64,000 nucleotides of DNA, taken from contig NZ_WBMR01000019.1 in the NCBI RefSeq assembly GCF_008923365.1, positions 1-64,000 of the forward strand, given 5' to 3'. Positions 48,888 to 57,911 of the stretch are shown in pieces. The stretch is from Actinomadura montaniterrae. Its GTDB lineage: Bacteria > Actinomycetota > Actinomycetes > Streptosporangiales > Streptosporangiaceae. The position numbers were made by a program, and so were the translations under genes. Position 1 is the stretch's first letter. Each line of letters opens with the position of its first letter. The notes beneath the pieces are model-generated. The model was not told the DNA's origin and did not search any database. It saw only the letters and a program-made list of their open reading frames with translations.

Positions 48888-48929
48888 GTCTATGGGCGGC
48901 GCCAGGCCCGTCCGGCTGCGGAGATGTAC

Positions 48930-48971
48930 CTACCTCTCCCAACCTGTATAGCGTCAGGCTGGGAGAGGTAG
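48930..48971 (+). promoter_or_regulatory. 12-bp inverted repeat covering the GntR ribosome-binding site
   Basis: CTACCTCTCCCA (48930-48941) and TGGGAGAGGTAG (48960-48971) with an 18-bp spacer containing CCTGTATAGCG. The right arm contains the GGGAGAGG ribosome-binding site of the GntR gene. It can be a DNA operator or, if transcribed, a hairpin hiding the ribosome-binding site. Confidence 0.7.
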
Positions 48972-48973
48972 CA

Positions 48974-49228
48974 ATGCCCCCGCCTGTCTACGGTCGGGCT
49001 GTGGGCATCGACTTCGAGGGCGCTGACCCGATCTACGTCCAGGTCGCGGCGATCATCCGCCAGCGCGTCGCCGATGGCGTCTACAAGTCGAACCGCGCGA
49101 TCCCGGCGGAGCACGACCTCGTCGAGGAGTTCGGGGTGGCGCGCAACACCGTCCGGGCCGCCATCCGCCTGCTGAACGAAGAGGGCGTCCTACGCACGGT
49201 GCGCGGGCGCGGCACGTTCGTCACCTGA
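48974..49228 (+). CDS. Short GntR-family transcriptional regulator
   Basis: 84 residues, essentially only the GntR winged helix: PIYVQVAAIIRQRVADGVYK, AIPAEHDLVEEFGVARNTVR and NEEGVLRTVRGRGTFVT. There is no effector-binding domain, unlike full-length GntR proteins (about 240 residues). Short GntR proteins of this kind occur on actinomycete integrative elements as KorSA-like repressors. A palindrome over its own start suggests self-regulation. It is the only plus-strand gene in the cargo region. Confidence 0.85.
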   Translation: MPPPVYGRAVGIDFEGADPIYVQVAAIIRQRVADGVYKSNRAIPAEHDLVEEFGVARNTVRAAIRLLNEEGVLRTVRGRGTFVT

Positions 49229-49251
49229 CATCTCAGCCTCTCCGTTCGCAG

Positions 49252-49284
49252 GTCCGGCGCGGCCCCGGTGCCGCCGCGCCGGAC
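49252..49284. terminator. Bidirectional hairpin between GntR and convergent genes
   Basis: GTCCGGCGCGG (49252-49262) pairs perfectly with CCGCGCCGGAC (49274-49284) around an 11-nt loop. It is between two convergent stops. Confidence 0.65.
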
Positions 49285-49299
49285 ACCGAGGCCGCAGCT

Positions 49300-49518
49300 C
49301 TATCGGCGGTTCTGCGCCCGCATCAGCGCCTCGTACAGCTCTGCCGGGGACGTCCCGTGCAGGGCACCGGCCATGTTCTCGCTGAGCAGGGTGCGCGTGG
49401 CCCACCACAGGCCGTTTGCCTGCACGATCTGCCAGGTGGGGAACGCCAAGCGCAGCGAGTTGAGGTCGAACGCGTCGTCACCGGTGAATGGCGGCGGCTC
49501 GCTCGTCGGCCCGCTCAT
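49300..49518 (-). CDS. Hypothetical cargo protein
   Basis: 72 residues. FDLNSLRLAFPTWQIVQANG, LWWATRTLLSENMAGALHGT and SPAELYEALMRAQNRR resemble small proteins often linked to XRE-DUF5753 regulators in actinomycetes. ATGA overlap with the upstream gene. Function unknown. Confidence 0.6.
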   Translation of the reverse strand: MSGPTSEPPPFTGDDAFDLNSLRLAFPTWQIVQANGLWWATRTLLSENMAGALHGTSPAELYEALMRAQNRR

Positions 49519-49880
49519 CGCCCCGCCCGGGCGTTCGTCAGGCGGCTGCCGATCCACATCGCGGCGTCTGTGACATGGCTGGCCTCGATCAGCGGTTCGC
49601 CGTCCACGTAGAACCACAGCTTGTCGCCGTCGCCGCCGCGGGGCTCGGCGGTGACGATCACCGTCCGGCGGCCCTCGCCCTGATACCAGATGAGCCCATA
49701 TGCATCCGGGCGGGAGGTGGGCGCGAGGACGTCGATCAGGCGTGAGCCCTCGCGCTCCGCGGTCGGCGGCGCGATGACGAACAGCTTGCCGCCGATGATC
49801 CCGGCCTCGAAACCTTGCCCGTCCAGGCGGGCCCTGAGCTGCTGGAGCTGCGCATTGGCATGGGGGTGCGCGGAAGTCAT
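49515..49880 (-). CDS. Hypothetical cargo protein
   Basis: 121 residues. Helical start (HANAQLQQLRARLDGQGFEA), then a beta part (GGKLFVIAPPTAEREGSRLI, YGLIWYQGEGRRTVIVTAEP). No named family. It precedes the 72-residue gene with translational coupling and follows the XRE regulator gene in the same direction. A 7-bp inverted repeat (ACCGGCG-CGAT-CGCCGGT, 49896-49913) lies just upstream. Confidence 0.6.
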   Translation of the reverse strand: MTSAHPHANAQLQQLRARLDGQGFEAGIIGGKLFVIAPPTAEREGSRLIDVLAPTSRPDAYGLIWYQGEGRRTVIVTAEPRGGDGDKLWFYVDGEPLIEASHVTDAAMWIGSRLTNARAGR

Positions 49881-49940
49881 GCCGTGACCGTAAGTACCGG
49901 CGCGATCGCCGGTCGAGGATGTAGCAGAATGTTGCAGCAG

Positions 49941-50795
49941 CTACTCCAGCGAACCGATCGCCCGCGTGATCAACGCGCGCGCGGCCGCCCCCGAGACCGC
50001 AACCGCCGACAGATCCGCGAACACCTCCAAGTAGTCCGCGACCTCCCGCGGCTGCGTGATCGTCAGGAACCCCGAGACCAGCTCGACGTTCACCTGGACC
50101 TCGTCGAACACGTAGAAGCCCTCCACCGGCCACAACGTCATGGGGCGGGGCGCGTCCAGCGGAATGATCGACAGCGCGACCGAGGGCAGCGACATCACCG
50201 TCAGCAGGTGCCCGAGCTGCCCGGCGACCACGGCCGGGTCACCGAGCCGGTACCGCAGCGCCGCCTCCTCCAGCACGAACGCGAACCGGTGGTCGCCCTC
50301 GTGCAGGATGTGCTGCCGCGCCATCCGCTCGGCGACCGCCGCGTCGATGTCGTCAACGGTGATCCCGCGGCGCGCCCGGACAGCCTCCAGGATCGCGGTG
50401 ACGTAGGCGCGGGTCTGGAGCAGGCCGGGGATGACGTCCGGGCTGTACGACCGGTACAGCCGCGTCGTCTCGTAGATGTCCCGCACGGCCTCCTGCGCCT
50501 GGCGGAGCCCGGCACGCTCCATCCGCCGCCAGTCCATCCACGCCGAATCCGCGGCGAGCCGGTCGGCGAGCAGCTCCTCGACGAGGTGGTCAGCGCGGCA
50601 GATCCGGCACCACGCGCGGATGTCGTCGGCTGACGGCGCGGTCGTCGCCGTCTCCAGCTTCGACACCTTCGTGAAGTGCCAGCCGGCCTCGGCCGCCAGG
50701 CCCCGGCCGGTCACGCTCGCCGCGAGGCGAATCTCGCGGAGGCGGCCGGCGAGGGCCTGGCGGGCGCGCTGGGCGCTGGACGACGGCGACGACAT
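49941..50795 (-). CDS. XRE regulator with DUF5753
   Basis: 284 residues. N-terminal HTH (LAGRLREIRLAASVTGRGLA, AGWHFTKVSKLETATTAPSA), then the DUF5753 region (YSPDVIPGLLQTRAYVTAIL, HRFAFVLEEAALRYRLGDPA, SLPSVALSIIPLDAPRPMTL). This family is greatly expanded in Streptomyces and relatives and is often encoded next to a small partner; some members control antibiotic production or behave like antitoxin-type regulators. Located in prophage cargo together with a DUF6879 gene. Target promoters not known. Confidence 0.88.
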   Translation of the reverse strand: MSSPSSSAQRARQALAGRLREIRLAASVTGRGLAAEAGWHFTKVSKLETATTAPSADDIRAWCRICRADHLVEELLADRLAADSAWMDWRRMERAGLRQAQEAVRDIYETTRLYRSYSPDVIPGLLQTRAYVTAILEAVRARRGITVDDIDAAVAERMARQHILHEGDHRFAFVLEEAALRYRLGDPAVVAGQLGHLLTVMSLPSVALSIIPLDAPRPMTLWPVEGFYVFDEVQVNVELVSGFLTITQPREVADYLEVFADLSAVAVSGAAARALITRAIGSLE

Positions 50796-50814
50796 GGCGC
50801 GGGGCGGGGCGAGG

Positions 50815-51327
50815 TCAGGCGGGGTGGTAGTCCTCGTGCGGGATGCCGCGCGCCCACACCGCCTCGAACGCCGACACGCATAGCTTCACCACCGACGCGT
50901 CCGAGGTGACCTCCTCGTCGCCGTCCGGCGGAACGCTACCGTCGCCGGCGAAGTGGTTGAACAGCACCACCTCGTCGTCGAACACCCAGAAGTCGTTCCC
51001 CGGGAGGGCGAGGTCGGACGCGCGGCGGCGCGGCAGCCACCGGACGTCCTCCCCAGCGGCGAGGTTCAGGCCGCGGGTCAGGTCGTACTCGTAGCGGATG
51101 AAGTCGGTGATCGGCTCGGACACGATCCGGGCGCGCCGCACCTGTACGCCGCGGGTGACGGTCTCGCGGACCTGCTCGTACCACTCCTGCCACGTCTCGG
51201 CCGGATCGACGGCCTTGCCGGCCTTCCAGTCCAGGAAGACGGGATCGTCGGGGGTGTAGGCGTCCCGCATCTCCAGGTGCACCGCGGTGCGGCGGCACCC
51301 GGCGAACAGGTCAGCGAACCCGGGCAC
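50815..51327 (-). CDS. DUF6879 family protein
   Basis: 170 residues, apparently from GTG 51327 overlapping the end of the upstream gene. FADLFAGCRRTAVHLEMRDA, DWKAGKAVDPAETWQEWYEQ and the SEPITDFIRYEYDLTRGLNL and FWVFDDEVVLFNHFAGDG segments are the DUF6879 pattern, usually encoded beside XRE-DUF5753 regulators in actinomycetes. Activity unknown; a toxin or effector role is sometimes supposed. Confidence 0.75.
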   Translation of the reverse strand: MPGFADLFAGCRRTAVHLEMRDAYTPDDPVFLDWKAGKAVDPAETWQEWYEQVRETVTRGVQVRRARIVSEPITDFIRYEYDLTRGLNLAAGEDVRWLPRRRASDLALPGNDFWVFDDEVVLFNHFAGDGSVPPDGDEEVTSDASVVKLCVSAFEAVWARGIPHEDYHPA

Positions 51328-51550
51328 TGGCCTGCACGGCGTCGGCGATGATCTGGGCCATGCGGGCGGGCAGCCGCACGATGGACTCGTCGTCGGCGAT
51401 GGGGCTGTGCTCGGCGATCTTCGCCAGGACGTCGGGGTCGGTGACGGTCCAGCCCTGGAACAGGAAGTCGCCGGTGTCCTCGTCGATGGACACGGACGGG
51501 CACTTGTTGCCGGGGGTCGCGGGGTCGATTCCGATGAAGCGTGGCTGCAT
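51311..51550 (-). CDS. Small partner protein upstream of DUF6879
   Basis: 79 residues from ATG 51550 with GGAAGGG upstream. QPRFIGIDPATPGNKCPSVS, DEDTGDFLFQGWTVTDPDVL and IVRLPARMAQIIADAVQASA are typical of the small protein that precedes DUF6879 genes. It leads the cargo operon 51550 to 49300. Overlap with the next gene is 17 bp. Confidence 0.7.
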   Translation of the reverse strand: MQPRFIGIDPATPGNKCPSVSIDEDTGDFLFQGWTVTDPDVLAKIAEHSPIADDESIVRLPARMAQIIADAVQASARVR

Positions 51551-51620
51551 GGTGACACCCTTCCGGTTGCAATTCTCTGCTACACGACCATCACTCACCG
51601 GAGCGGGCGCGTCAACCGGG

Positions 51621-52019
51621 TCAGCCGATGTGGTTGTCGCTGCACCACGTCGCGATCGCCGCGGCGGCGTCGCGCAGGGTCAGGAGGTCCGGGCGCGTCC
51701 CGCCGGGGGCATACCGGATGTGGATCTCCCGCAGGGCGACCTGGTCGCTGTCGTCCGTCGCCTCCAGCGACCGGCGCATGACCGTCTCGGCCCGGCGCCC
51801 GACCGTCGTCCGAAGCTTCCGCACCTGGCACGCCTGGAGCGCCGCAGGATCGTAGGTGACGGGCCGGGTCGTGGTCGGGGCCGCGCCGGCGCGCGCCTTC
51901 CCGCCGCCGCGGGCGTACGCGACGCCTGCCACCGCGGCGCCGACGAGGAGGGCGGCGACGGCCGCCGTCACGAACGCCCAGACGACCGGGCGCCCGGGTC
52001 CGCGCTGCTGCTGATGCAT
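51621..52019 (-). CDS. Membrane-anchored hypothetical protein
   Basis: 132 residues. Short basic start, one membrane segment (VVWAFVTAAVAALLVGAAVA), then a soluble part with two Cys (LQACQVRKLRTTVGRRAETV, IATWCSDNHIG). The Cys pair may form a disulfide outside the cell. Unrecognised family. It could be a lysogenic surface protein. Confidence 0.55.
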   Translation of the reverse strand: MHQQQRGPGRPVVWAFVTAAVAALLVGAAVAGVAYARGGGKARAGAAPTTTRPVTYDPAALQACQVRKLRTTVGRRAETVMRRSLEATDDSDQVALREIHIRYAPGGTRPDLLTLRDAAAAIATWCSDNHIG

Positions 52020-52071
52020 GGCGGGTAGACGCGGCGGTCGGCCAGATGGAGTGCGCGGCGGCCGGGACCGG

Positions 52072-52257
52072 TCACCAGCACCAGTCGCTGACGCATACGG
52101 CCGCCGCCATCACGATGCACGGCCACGCCGTCCAGGCCGCGTCCCGAATGAGCTGACGCCAGAACCCTGGGCCGGTCGGCCGCTCGTCCTCCTGCTCGTA
52201 GTAGAAGAGGTAGCCGGCTGACTGTTTTCCCTGGCCATAGGGCGTTCTGGCGCGCAT
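52072..52257 (-). CDS. Small membrane protein directly beyond the att site
   Basis: 61 residues from ATG 52257, seven bases after GGAGG. A basic polar start (RARTPYGQGKQSAGYLFYYE) and a C-terminal membrane segment (IRDAAWTAWPCIVMAAAVCV). The start is 23 bases after the stop of the truncated comM, so the comM/yraN promoter of the host would read straight into it. It may be expressed in every lysogen. Confidence 0.6.
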   Translation of the reverse strand: MRARTPYGQGKQSAGYLFYYEQEDERPTGPGFWRQLIRDAAWTAWPCIVMAAAVCVSDWCW

Positions 52258-52280
52258 TTGTGGCGATCCTCCAAAGGTCG

Positions 52281-52556
52281 CTAGTAGCGCCTCATAGTGA
52301 GGTTCGCGACATCGAAGATCGAACCTTTCTTGGGCATGCTCGCCGGGAACAGCGAGACGGTGACATGCCGGTTGGGCCAGTCCTCGCCGGAGTTGAAGAT
52401 CGCCGCGCGGACGCGGTCGCGGGCCTCGCTGAGGGCCGTGTCGGGCAGCCCGACCAGGTGCAGGCCGGGCACCCCGCTGGTGAGGGCGGCCTCGACGTCC
52501 ACGACGAAGCCGTCCACCCCCACCAGGGACACCGAGCGGGTCTTGGCGAGCGTCAT
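52281..52556 (-). pseudogene. comM: comM (YifB family), 5' part, truncated by prophage
   Basis: MTLAKTRSVSLVGVDGFVVD, then GVPGLHLVGLPDTALSEARD, NSGEDWPNRHVTVSLFPASM and PKKGSIFDVA are the conserved N-terminal YifB/ComM segment. After SIFDVA the frame continues for eight phage-encoded residues (NLTMRRY and stop). The rest of the protein is at 7699-9006. The start codon follows the yraN stop without a gap (TGAATG), the normal yraN-comM order. Confidence 0.95.
52305..52310. other. Right attachment junction (attR core)
   Basis: CGCGAC marks the transition from phage to host comM. It shares GC and AC with GGCCAC at 9001-9006. Host reading resumes at GATCTTCGAT (minus-strand F-D-V). Confidence 0.8.
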
Positions 52557-52910
52557 TCAGCACACCTCCTTCAGATGATCGATCGAGAAGCCGTCGCCCT
52601 TGACGACCAGGCCGAGCACGTCCACCCGGACCTGCGCGCCGCCGACGCCGTGCGCGGCGGCCCACCGCCAGGCCAGCCGCCGTAACCGGGACGACTTGGC
52701 GGCCGTGATGGCCTCGAGCGGGTCGCCGTACCGGGCGGAGCGGCGGGTCTTCACCTCGCAGACGACGTGGCCGCGGCCGTCGTGCGCGACGATGTCGAGC
52801 TCGCCTTCGGGACAGCGCCAGTTGCGGTCGAGCACCGTCCAGCCGAGCCCGGTCAGGTAGGCGGCCGCCGCGTCCTCTCCGCGCCGGCCCAGTTCGATGC
52901 GGGCGTTCAT
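52557..52910 (-). CDS. yraN: YraN (UPF0102) endonuclease-like protein
   Basis: 117 residues from ATG 52910 with AGGTGAGG upstream. LGRRGEDAAAAYLTGLGWTV, LDRNWRCPEGELDIVAHDGR and VVCEVKTRRSARYGDPLEAI give the PD-(D/E)XK-like core (E-L-D, E-V-K) of the family. Precise role unclear; it is nearly always next to comM. Divergent from xerC across about 150 bp that should hold both promoters. Confidence 0.93.
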   Translation of the reverse strand: MNARIELGRRGEDAAAAYLTGLGWTVLDRNWRCPEGELDIVAHDGRGHVVCEVKTRRSARYGDPLEAITAAKSSRLRRLAWRWAAAHGVGGAQVRVDVLGLVVKGDGFSIDHLKEVC

Positions 52911-53062
52911 GTGCCTCACCTCCGGGCTCCGACGCTGCCGGACGCCGGATCCGCGGAGAACTGGAACGGCGTTCTGTGGAAAACTCCGCGACATTCGCGG
53001 CGATCCGGCGAAAACGGTGGTGGGTGCTTGCTCGGGGCGGGCGGGTGCCGCAGCGTGGCCTT

Positions 53063-53968
53063 GTGGATCTGAACGAGGCCGTGGACGAGTTCGGCCGGCA
53101 CCTGCACGCCGAGCGCGGCGTGTCACCGCACACGCTGCGCGCCTACCTCGGTGACCTGGCGGACCTGTGCGCATACGCGTCAACCGTCGGCGTGACGGAA
53201 CCGGCAGAAGTGGACGTGTCGCTCCTGCGAGCGTGGCTCGCCCGCCAGCACGCCCTCGGGCGGGCGCGCGCCACGCTCGCTCGCAGGACGGCCGCCGCCC
53301 GGGCCTTTACCCACCACCTGCACCGGCGCGGGCTACTGGAGAACGACCCCGGCCTGCTGCTGGGCACGCCGAAGAAGCGCCGCGACCTCCCCGGTGTGCT
53401 CACGCAGGACGATGCGGCGCGCCTTCTCGAAACCCTGGACGCCGAAGGGCCGATGGGATTGCGCGACCTGGCCGTGCTGGAGGTCCTCTACGGGACTGGC
53501 GTGCGCGTCAGCGAACTCTGCGGCCTCGACATCGACGACCTGGACACCGGCCGCCGGACCGTACGCGTCCTGGGCAAGGGGAACCGTGAGCGCACCGTCC
53601 CGATCGGCGAGCCGGCCGTCCGGGCCGTCGAGGACTGGCTCAGAGCCGGACGCCCTGCGGTGGCGACGGAGACCAGCGGCCCGGCCCTGTTCCTCGGCGC
53701 TCGCGGAGGGCGCCTCCACCCGACCAGCGCCCGCCGCATCGTCCATTCACGGATCGCCGACGCGGGGACGATGCCCAACCTCAGCCCCCACGGGCTGCGC
53801 CACACGGCCGCCACGCACCTGCTGGAGGGCGGCGCGGACCTCCGCAGTGTCCAGGAGATCCTCGGCCACGCGTCCCTGCAGACCACCCAGCTCTACACGC
53901 ACGTCTCGGCCGAACGGCTCAAGCAGGTCCACCGCCAGGCCCACCCCCGCGCCGCCAGAGACGACTAG
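53063..53968 (+). CDS. xerC: Tyrosine recombinase XerC
   Basis: 301 residues from GTG 53063. N-terminal SAM-like domain (FGRHLHAERGVSPHTLRAYL), then the catalytic domain: GTGVRVSELCGLDIDDLDTG (Arg), LGKGNRERTVPIGEPA (Lys), SPHGLRHTAATHLLEGGADL (His-x-x-Arg), LGHASLQTTQLYTHVSAERL (His and the nucleophile Tyr). Resolves chromosome dimers at dif together with XerD. It is host, not phage: it lies outside the att site in the conserved position near rpsB. An upstream ATG (52976) adds 29 non-family residues. Confidence 0.92.
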   Translation: MDLNEAVDEFGRHLHAERGVSPHTLRAYLGDLADLCAYASTVGVTEPAEVDVSLLRAWLARQHALGRARATLARRTAAARAFTHHLHRRGLLENDPGLLLGTPKKRRDLPGVLTQDDAARLLETLDAEGPMGLRDLAVLEVLYGTGVRVSELCGLDIDDLDTGRRTVRVLGKGNRERTVPIGEPAVRAVEDWLRAGRPAVATETSGPALFLGARGGRLHPTSARRIVHSRIADAGTMPNLSPHGLRHTAATHLLEGGADLRSVQEILGHASLQTTQLYTHVSAERLKQVHRQAHPRAARDD

Positions 53969-54768
53969 GAGCGTTCCTGGCGGCTTTGGGGGACGCGGCG
54001 CAGGCGGCGCTCATGGGCGAGGTCGATCACGCCGGGCGGCGGACGGCGGGAGCGGCCGCGTGCGCGAGTTCGGCGCCAGGCGAAGGACAGCGAGTAGGCG
54101 ACGACGAGCCCCGTGACGGCCCCGCCCGTGGCCGTCGTCGCGTCACGGAGCGTCATGTTGGGAGCGGACGGCTCCTCGGACGGGGGATGTCGTTCGTGGG
54201 CCTTCCCTGATGCCTTCTGCGGCGGTGCGGCACGCGGCCACTGGGGAAGCAGCCGTACTTCCCGCCTGACCAGGCTCAGAGGGTCCAGATAGACACGTCC
54301 CTTGCGCAGACCCCAGTGCAGGCATGGCGTCGGGCAGTGAAGATGGCCGTCCTCCAAGACGCCGATGCGGGCGCCCAAGGCCACCTGGCGCCCGGCCTTG
54401 ACGCTGGGCTGGACGGGCAGGTACGTCGTGCGCAGCGGCCCGTGATCGACCGCCACGACGCCCCGGCCGGCCAGGCTTCCGGCGTAGGAGACCCGTCCGG
54501 CACCGGCGGCGTACACCGGCTCGCCGGGCCGTGCCGCGAGGTCGACACCGCGGTGGCCAGGACCCCACGGGACGGCGGGCGGCGAGAAGGCGCGCAGAAT
54601 CTGCGGTGTGGGTGGGCCTAAGGGCCATCTCCAGGCGTTCGCTCCAGGGGAGACGGCGGCGTGCGCTCCCGGGAGGTCGACCGCGTTCGCGCCCAGTGAG
54701 CCAGCCGCGTTCGCTCCGGGGGAGACGGCGGTGATCACGCAGGTGAGGAGCAGTGTGAGCAACGTCAT
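53965..54768 (-). CDS. M23-family peptidase-like secreted protein
   Basis: 267 residues from ATG 54768. Signal peptide [20 protein letters not shown]. Then four 8-residue repeats ([32 protein letters not shown]), followed by the LytM/M23 core: [20 protein letters not shown] (H-x-x-x-D zinc ligands) and [19 protein letters not shown]. In most M23 enzymes the second motif is H-x-H; here the first His is Cys. The C-terminus has another hydrophobic segment and a basic tail. It may bind or weakly cut peptidoglycan. The stop overlaps xerC by 4 bp, convergent. Confidence 0.8.
   Translation of the reverse strand: MTLLTLLLTCVITAVSPGANAAGSLGANAVDLPGAHAAVSPGANAWRWPLGPPTPQILRAFSPPAVPWGPGHRGVDLAARPGEPVYAAGAGRVSYAGSLAGRGVVAVDHGPLRTTYLPVQPSVKAGRQVALGARIGVLEDGHLHCPTPCLHWGLRKGRVYLDPLSLVRREVRLLPQWPRAAPPQKASGKAHERHPPSEEPSAPNMTLRDATTATGGAVTGLVVAYSLSFAWRRTRARGRSRRPPPGVIDLAHERRLRRVPQSRQERS
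54635..54730 (-). repeat. Four 24-bp tandem repeats in the M23 gene
   Basis: Units start at 54635, 54659, 54683 and 54707, each beginning GCGT(T/G)CGC on the plus strand. They encode the 8-residue repeats after the signal peptide. Units 1 and 4 are the most similar. Confidence 0.85.
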
Positions 54769-54818
54769 GCCCAGGAGCCTGCCGCCCGGCGGACCGGCCG
54801 TCGAGGAGGTGCGCCAAC

Positions 54819-54827
54819 TGTGGATAA
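54819..54827 (-). promoter_or_regulatory. Perfect DnaA box upstream of rpsB
   Basis: TGTGGATAA, the complement of TTATCCACA, lies in the intergenic region between the M23 gene and rpsB. DnaA-regulated or DnaA-titrating site is possible. Confidence 0.45.
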
Positions 54828-54839
54828 CCGCTCGCTCCG

Positions 54840-54871
54840 TTGATTCACGGGCGCGTCCGCGCCCTGATAAT
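54840..54871 (+). promoter_or_regulatory. Possible rpsB promoter
   Basis: In the 397-bp gap before rpsB, TTGATT (54840-54845) and GATAAT (54866-54871) are the best -35/-10-like elements, with a 20-bp spacer that is longer than ideal. A GGGCGCG/GCGCCC hairpin lies between them. The rest of the gap to 55165 shows no gene and no recognised leader. Confidence 0.35.
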
Positions 54872-55165
54872 CTGTATGCGTGCCCGGAAGGACACCGGCC
54901 AGGGCCAGGCCGTCGCCGATCCGCCGTCAGGCGGGGAGGCGGGAAGCCGCTCCCGGTGAGCGGAGAGGTCACGGATCCGGGGAACGTTCCGGATCACAGC
55001 CGCCAAGGGGCGTCCCGGCGGCTGATTTCACGCGTCCGCATGCCACCGAAGACATGGTGGGGCGCCGCCCCTCGGTCCGTCGCCGCGGCGACGGTGGGGC
55101 GATGCCCGGGCGCAGGGCGACAACCAAATGCGGCCCGGCAGGGCCAGAGAAGGAGAACACGGGCA

Positions 55166-56104
55166 ATGGCACCCGTCGTCACCATGCGGCAGCTCCTTGA
55201 GAGCGGCGTCCACTTCGGCCACCAGACCCGCCGGTGGAACCCGAAGATGAAGCGCTTCATCCTCACCGAGCGCAACGGCATCTACATCATCGACCTGCAG
55301 CAGTCGCTGTCCTACATCGACCGCGCCTTCGAGTTCGTCAAGGCCACGGTCGCGCACGGCGGCACGATCCTGTTCGTCGGCACCAAGAAGCAGGCGCAGG
55401 AGTCCATCGCCGAGCAGGCGACCCGCGTCGGCATGCCCTACGTCAACCAGCGCTGGCTGGGCGGCATGCTGACCAACTTCTCCACCGTCCACAAGCGGCT
55501 CACCCGGCTCAAGGAGCTGGAGGAGATCAACTACGACGACGTGGCCGGCTCCGGCATGACCAAGAAGGAGCTCCTCGGCCTGCGCCGTGAGAAGGACAAG
55601 CTGGAGCGCACCCTCGGCGGTATCCGCGACATGGCGAAGGTCCCGAGCGCCATCTGGATCGTGGACACCAAGAAGGAGCACATCGCGGTCAACGAGGCCA
55701 AGAAGCTCGGCATCCCGGTCGTGGCCATCCTCGACACCAACTGCGACCCCGACGAGGTCGACTACCCGGTCCCGGGCAACGACGACGCCATCCGCAGCGT
55801 CAGCCTGCTGACCCGCGTCGTCGCCGACTCGGTCGCCGACGGTCTCCTCGCGCGCGCGGGCGCCGCGTCCGGCGGCGACGAGAAGCCGGCCGAGGGCGCC
55901 GCCTCCGGTGCCGCCGAGCCGCTGGCCGAGTGGGAGCGCGACCTGCTGGAGAACAAGCAGGCCGAGGGTGAGGCCGCCGCCGCTCCGGCCGAGGCGCCCG
56001 CCGAGGCCGCGCCGGCCGCCGAGGCCGAGGCCGAGGCCGAGGCTCCTGCCGAGGCGCCCGCCGAGGCTCCGGCCGACACCCCCGCCGAGGGCCAGCAGGC
56101 TTGA
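55166..56104 (+). CDS. rpsB: 30S ribosomal protein S2
   Basis: 312 residues from ATG preceded by [68 protein letters not shown] and [20 protein letters not shown] are standard S2. From about residue 235 the protein has an Ala/Glu/Pro-rich extension ([19 protein letters not shown]), common in actinobacteria. First gene of rpsB-tsf-pyrH-frr-cdsA. Confidence 0.98.
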   Translation: MAPVVTMRQLLESGVHFGHQTRRWNPKMKRFILTERNGIYIIDLQQSLSYIDRAFEFVKATVAHGGTILFVGTKKQAQESIAEQATRVGMPYVNQRWLGGMLTNFSTVHKRLTRLKELEEINYDDVAGSGMTKKELLGLRREKDKLERTLGGIRDMAKVPSAIWIVDTKKEHIAVNEAKKLGIPVVAILDTNCDPDEVDYPVPGNDDAIRSVSLLTRVVADSVADGLLARAGAASGGDEKPAEGAASGAAEPLAEWERDLLENKQAEGEAAAAPAEAPAEAAPAAEAEAEAEAPAEAPAEAPADTPAEGQQA

Positions 56105-56187
56105 TCCCGCGGTCCCGGCGGCGTCCTCGCGACGCCGCCGGGACCGTCGCGGGTCCACGACCAACGACGAGAGAAGCGAAGAGAGCG

Positions 56188-57860
<1,673 letters not shown>

Positions 57861-57911
57861 CCGCTGCCCGGAACGCGGTGCCAGGGCCGACCAGATGACA
57901 TGGGAGTCACA

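Larger units (their letters stand above)
9007..52308. mobile_element. Complete siphovirus prophage integrated in comM
   Basis: About 43.3 kb lie between the two halves of comM. Contents in order: serine integrase, immunity region, early and replication genes, terminase, portal, MuF, scaffold, capsid, connectors, tail tube, tail chaperone, tape measure, minor tail proteins, lysis genes and a cargo region. All major modules look intact apart from one possibly frameshifted tiny gene, so induction is plausible. The integrase is next to the left end and the last cargo gene abuts the right end. Excision would restore comM exactly. Confidence 0.95.

Noticed and set aside
53063-53968. XerC as a second phage integrase
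   Set aside because: It is outside the comM halves, in conserved host context beside yraN and rpsB, and matches housekeeping XerC.
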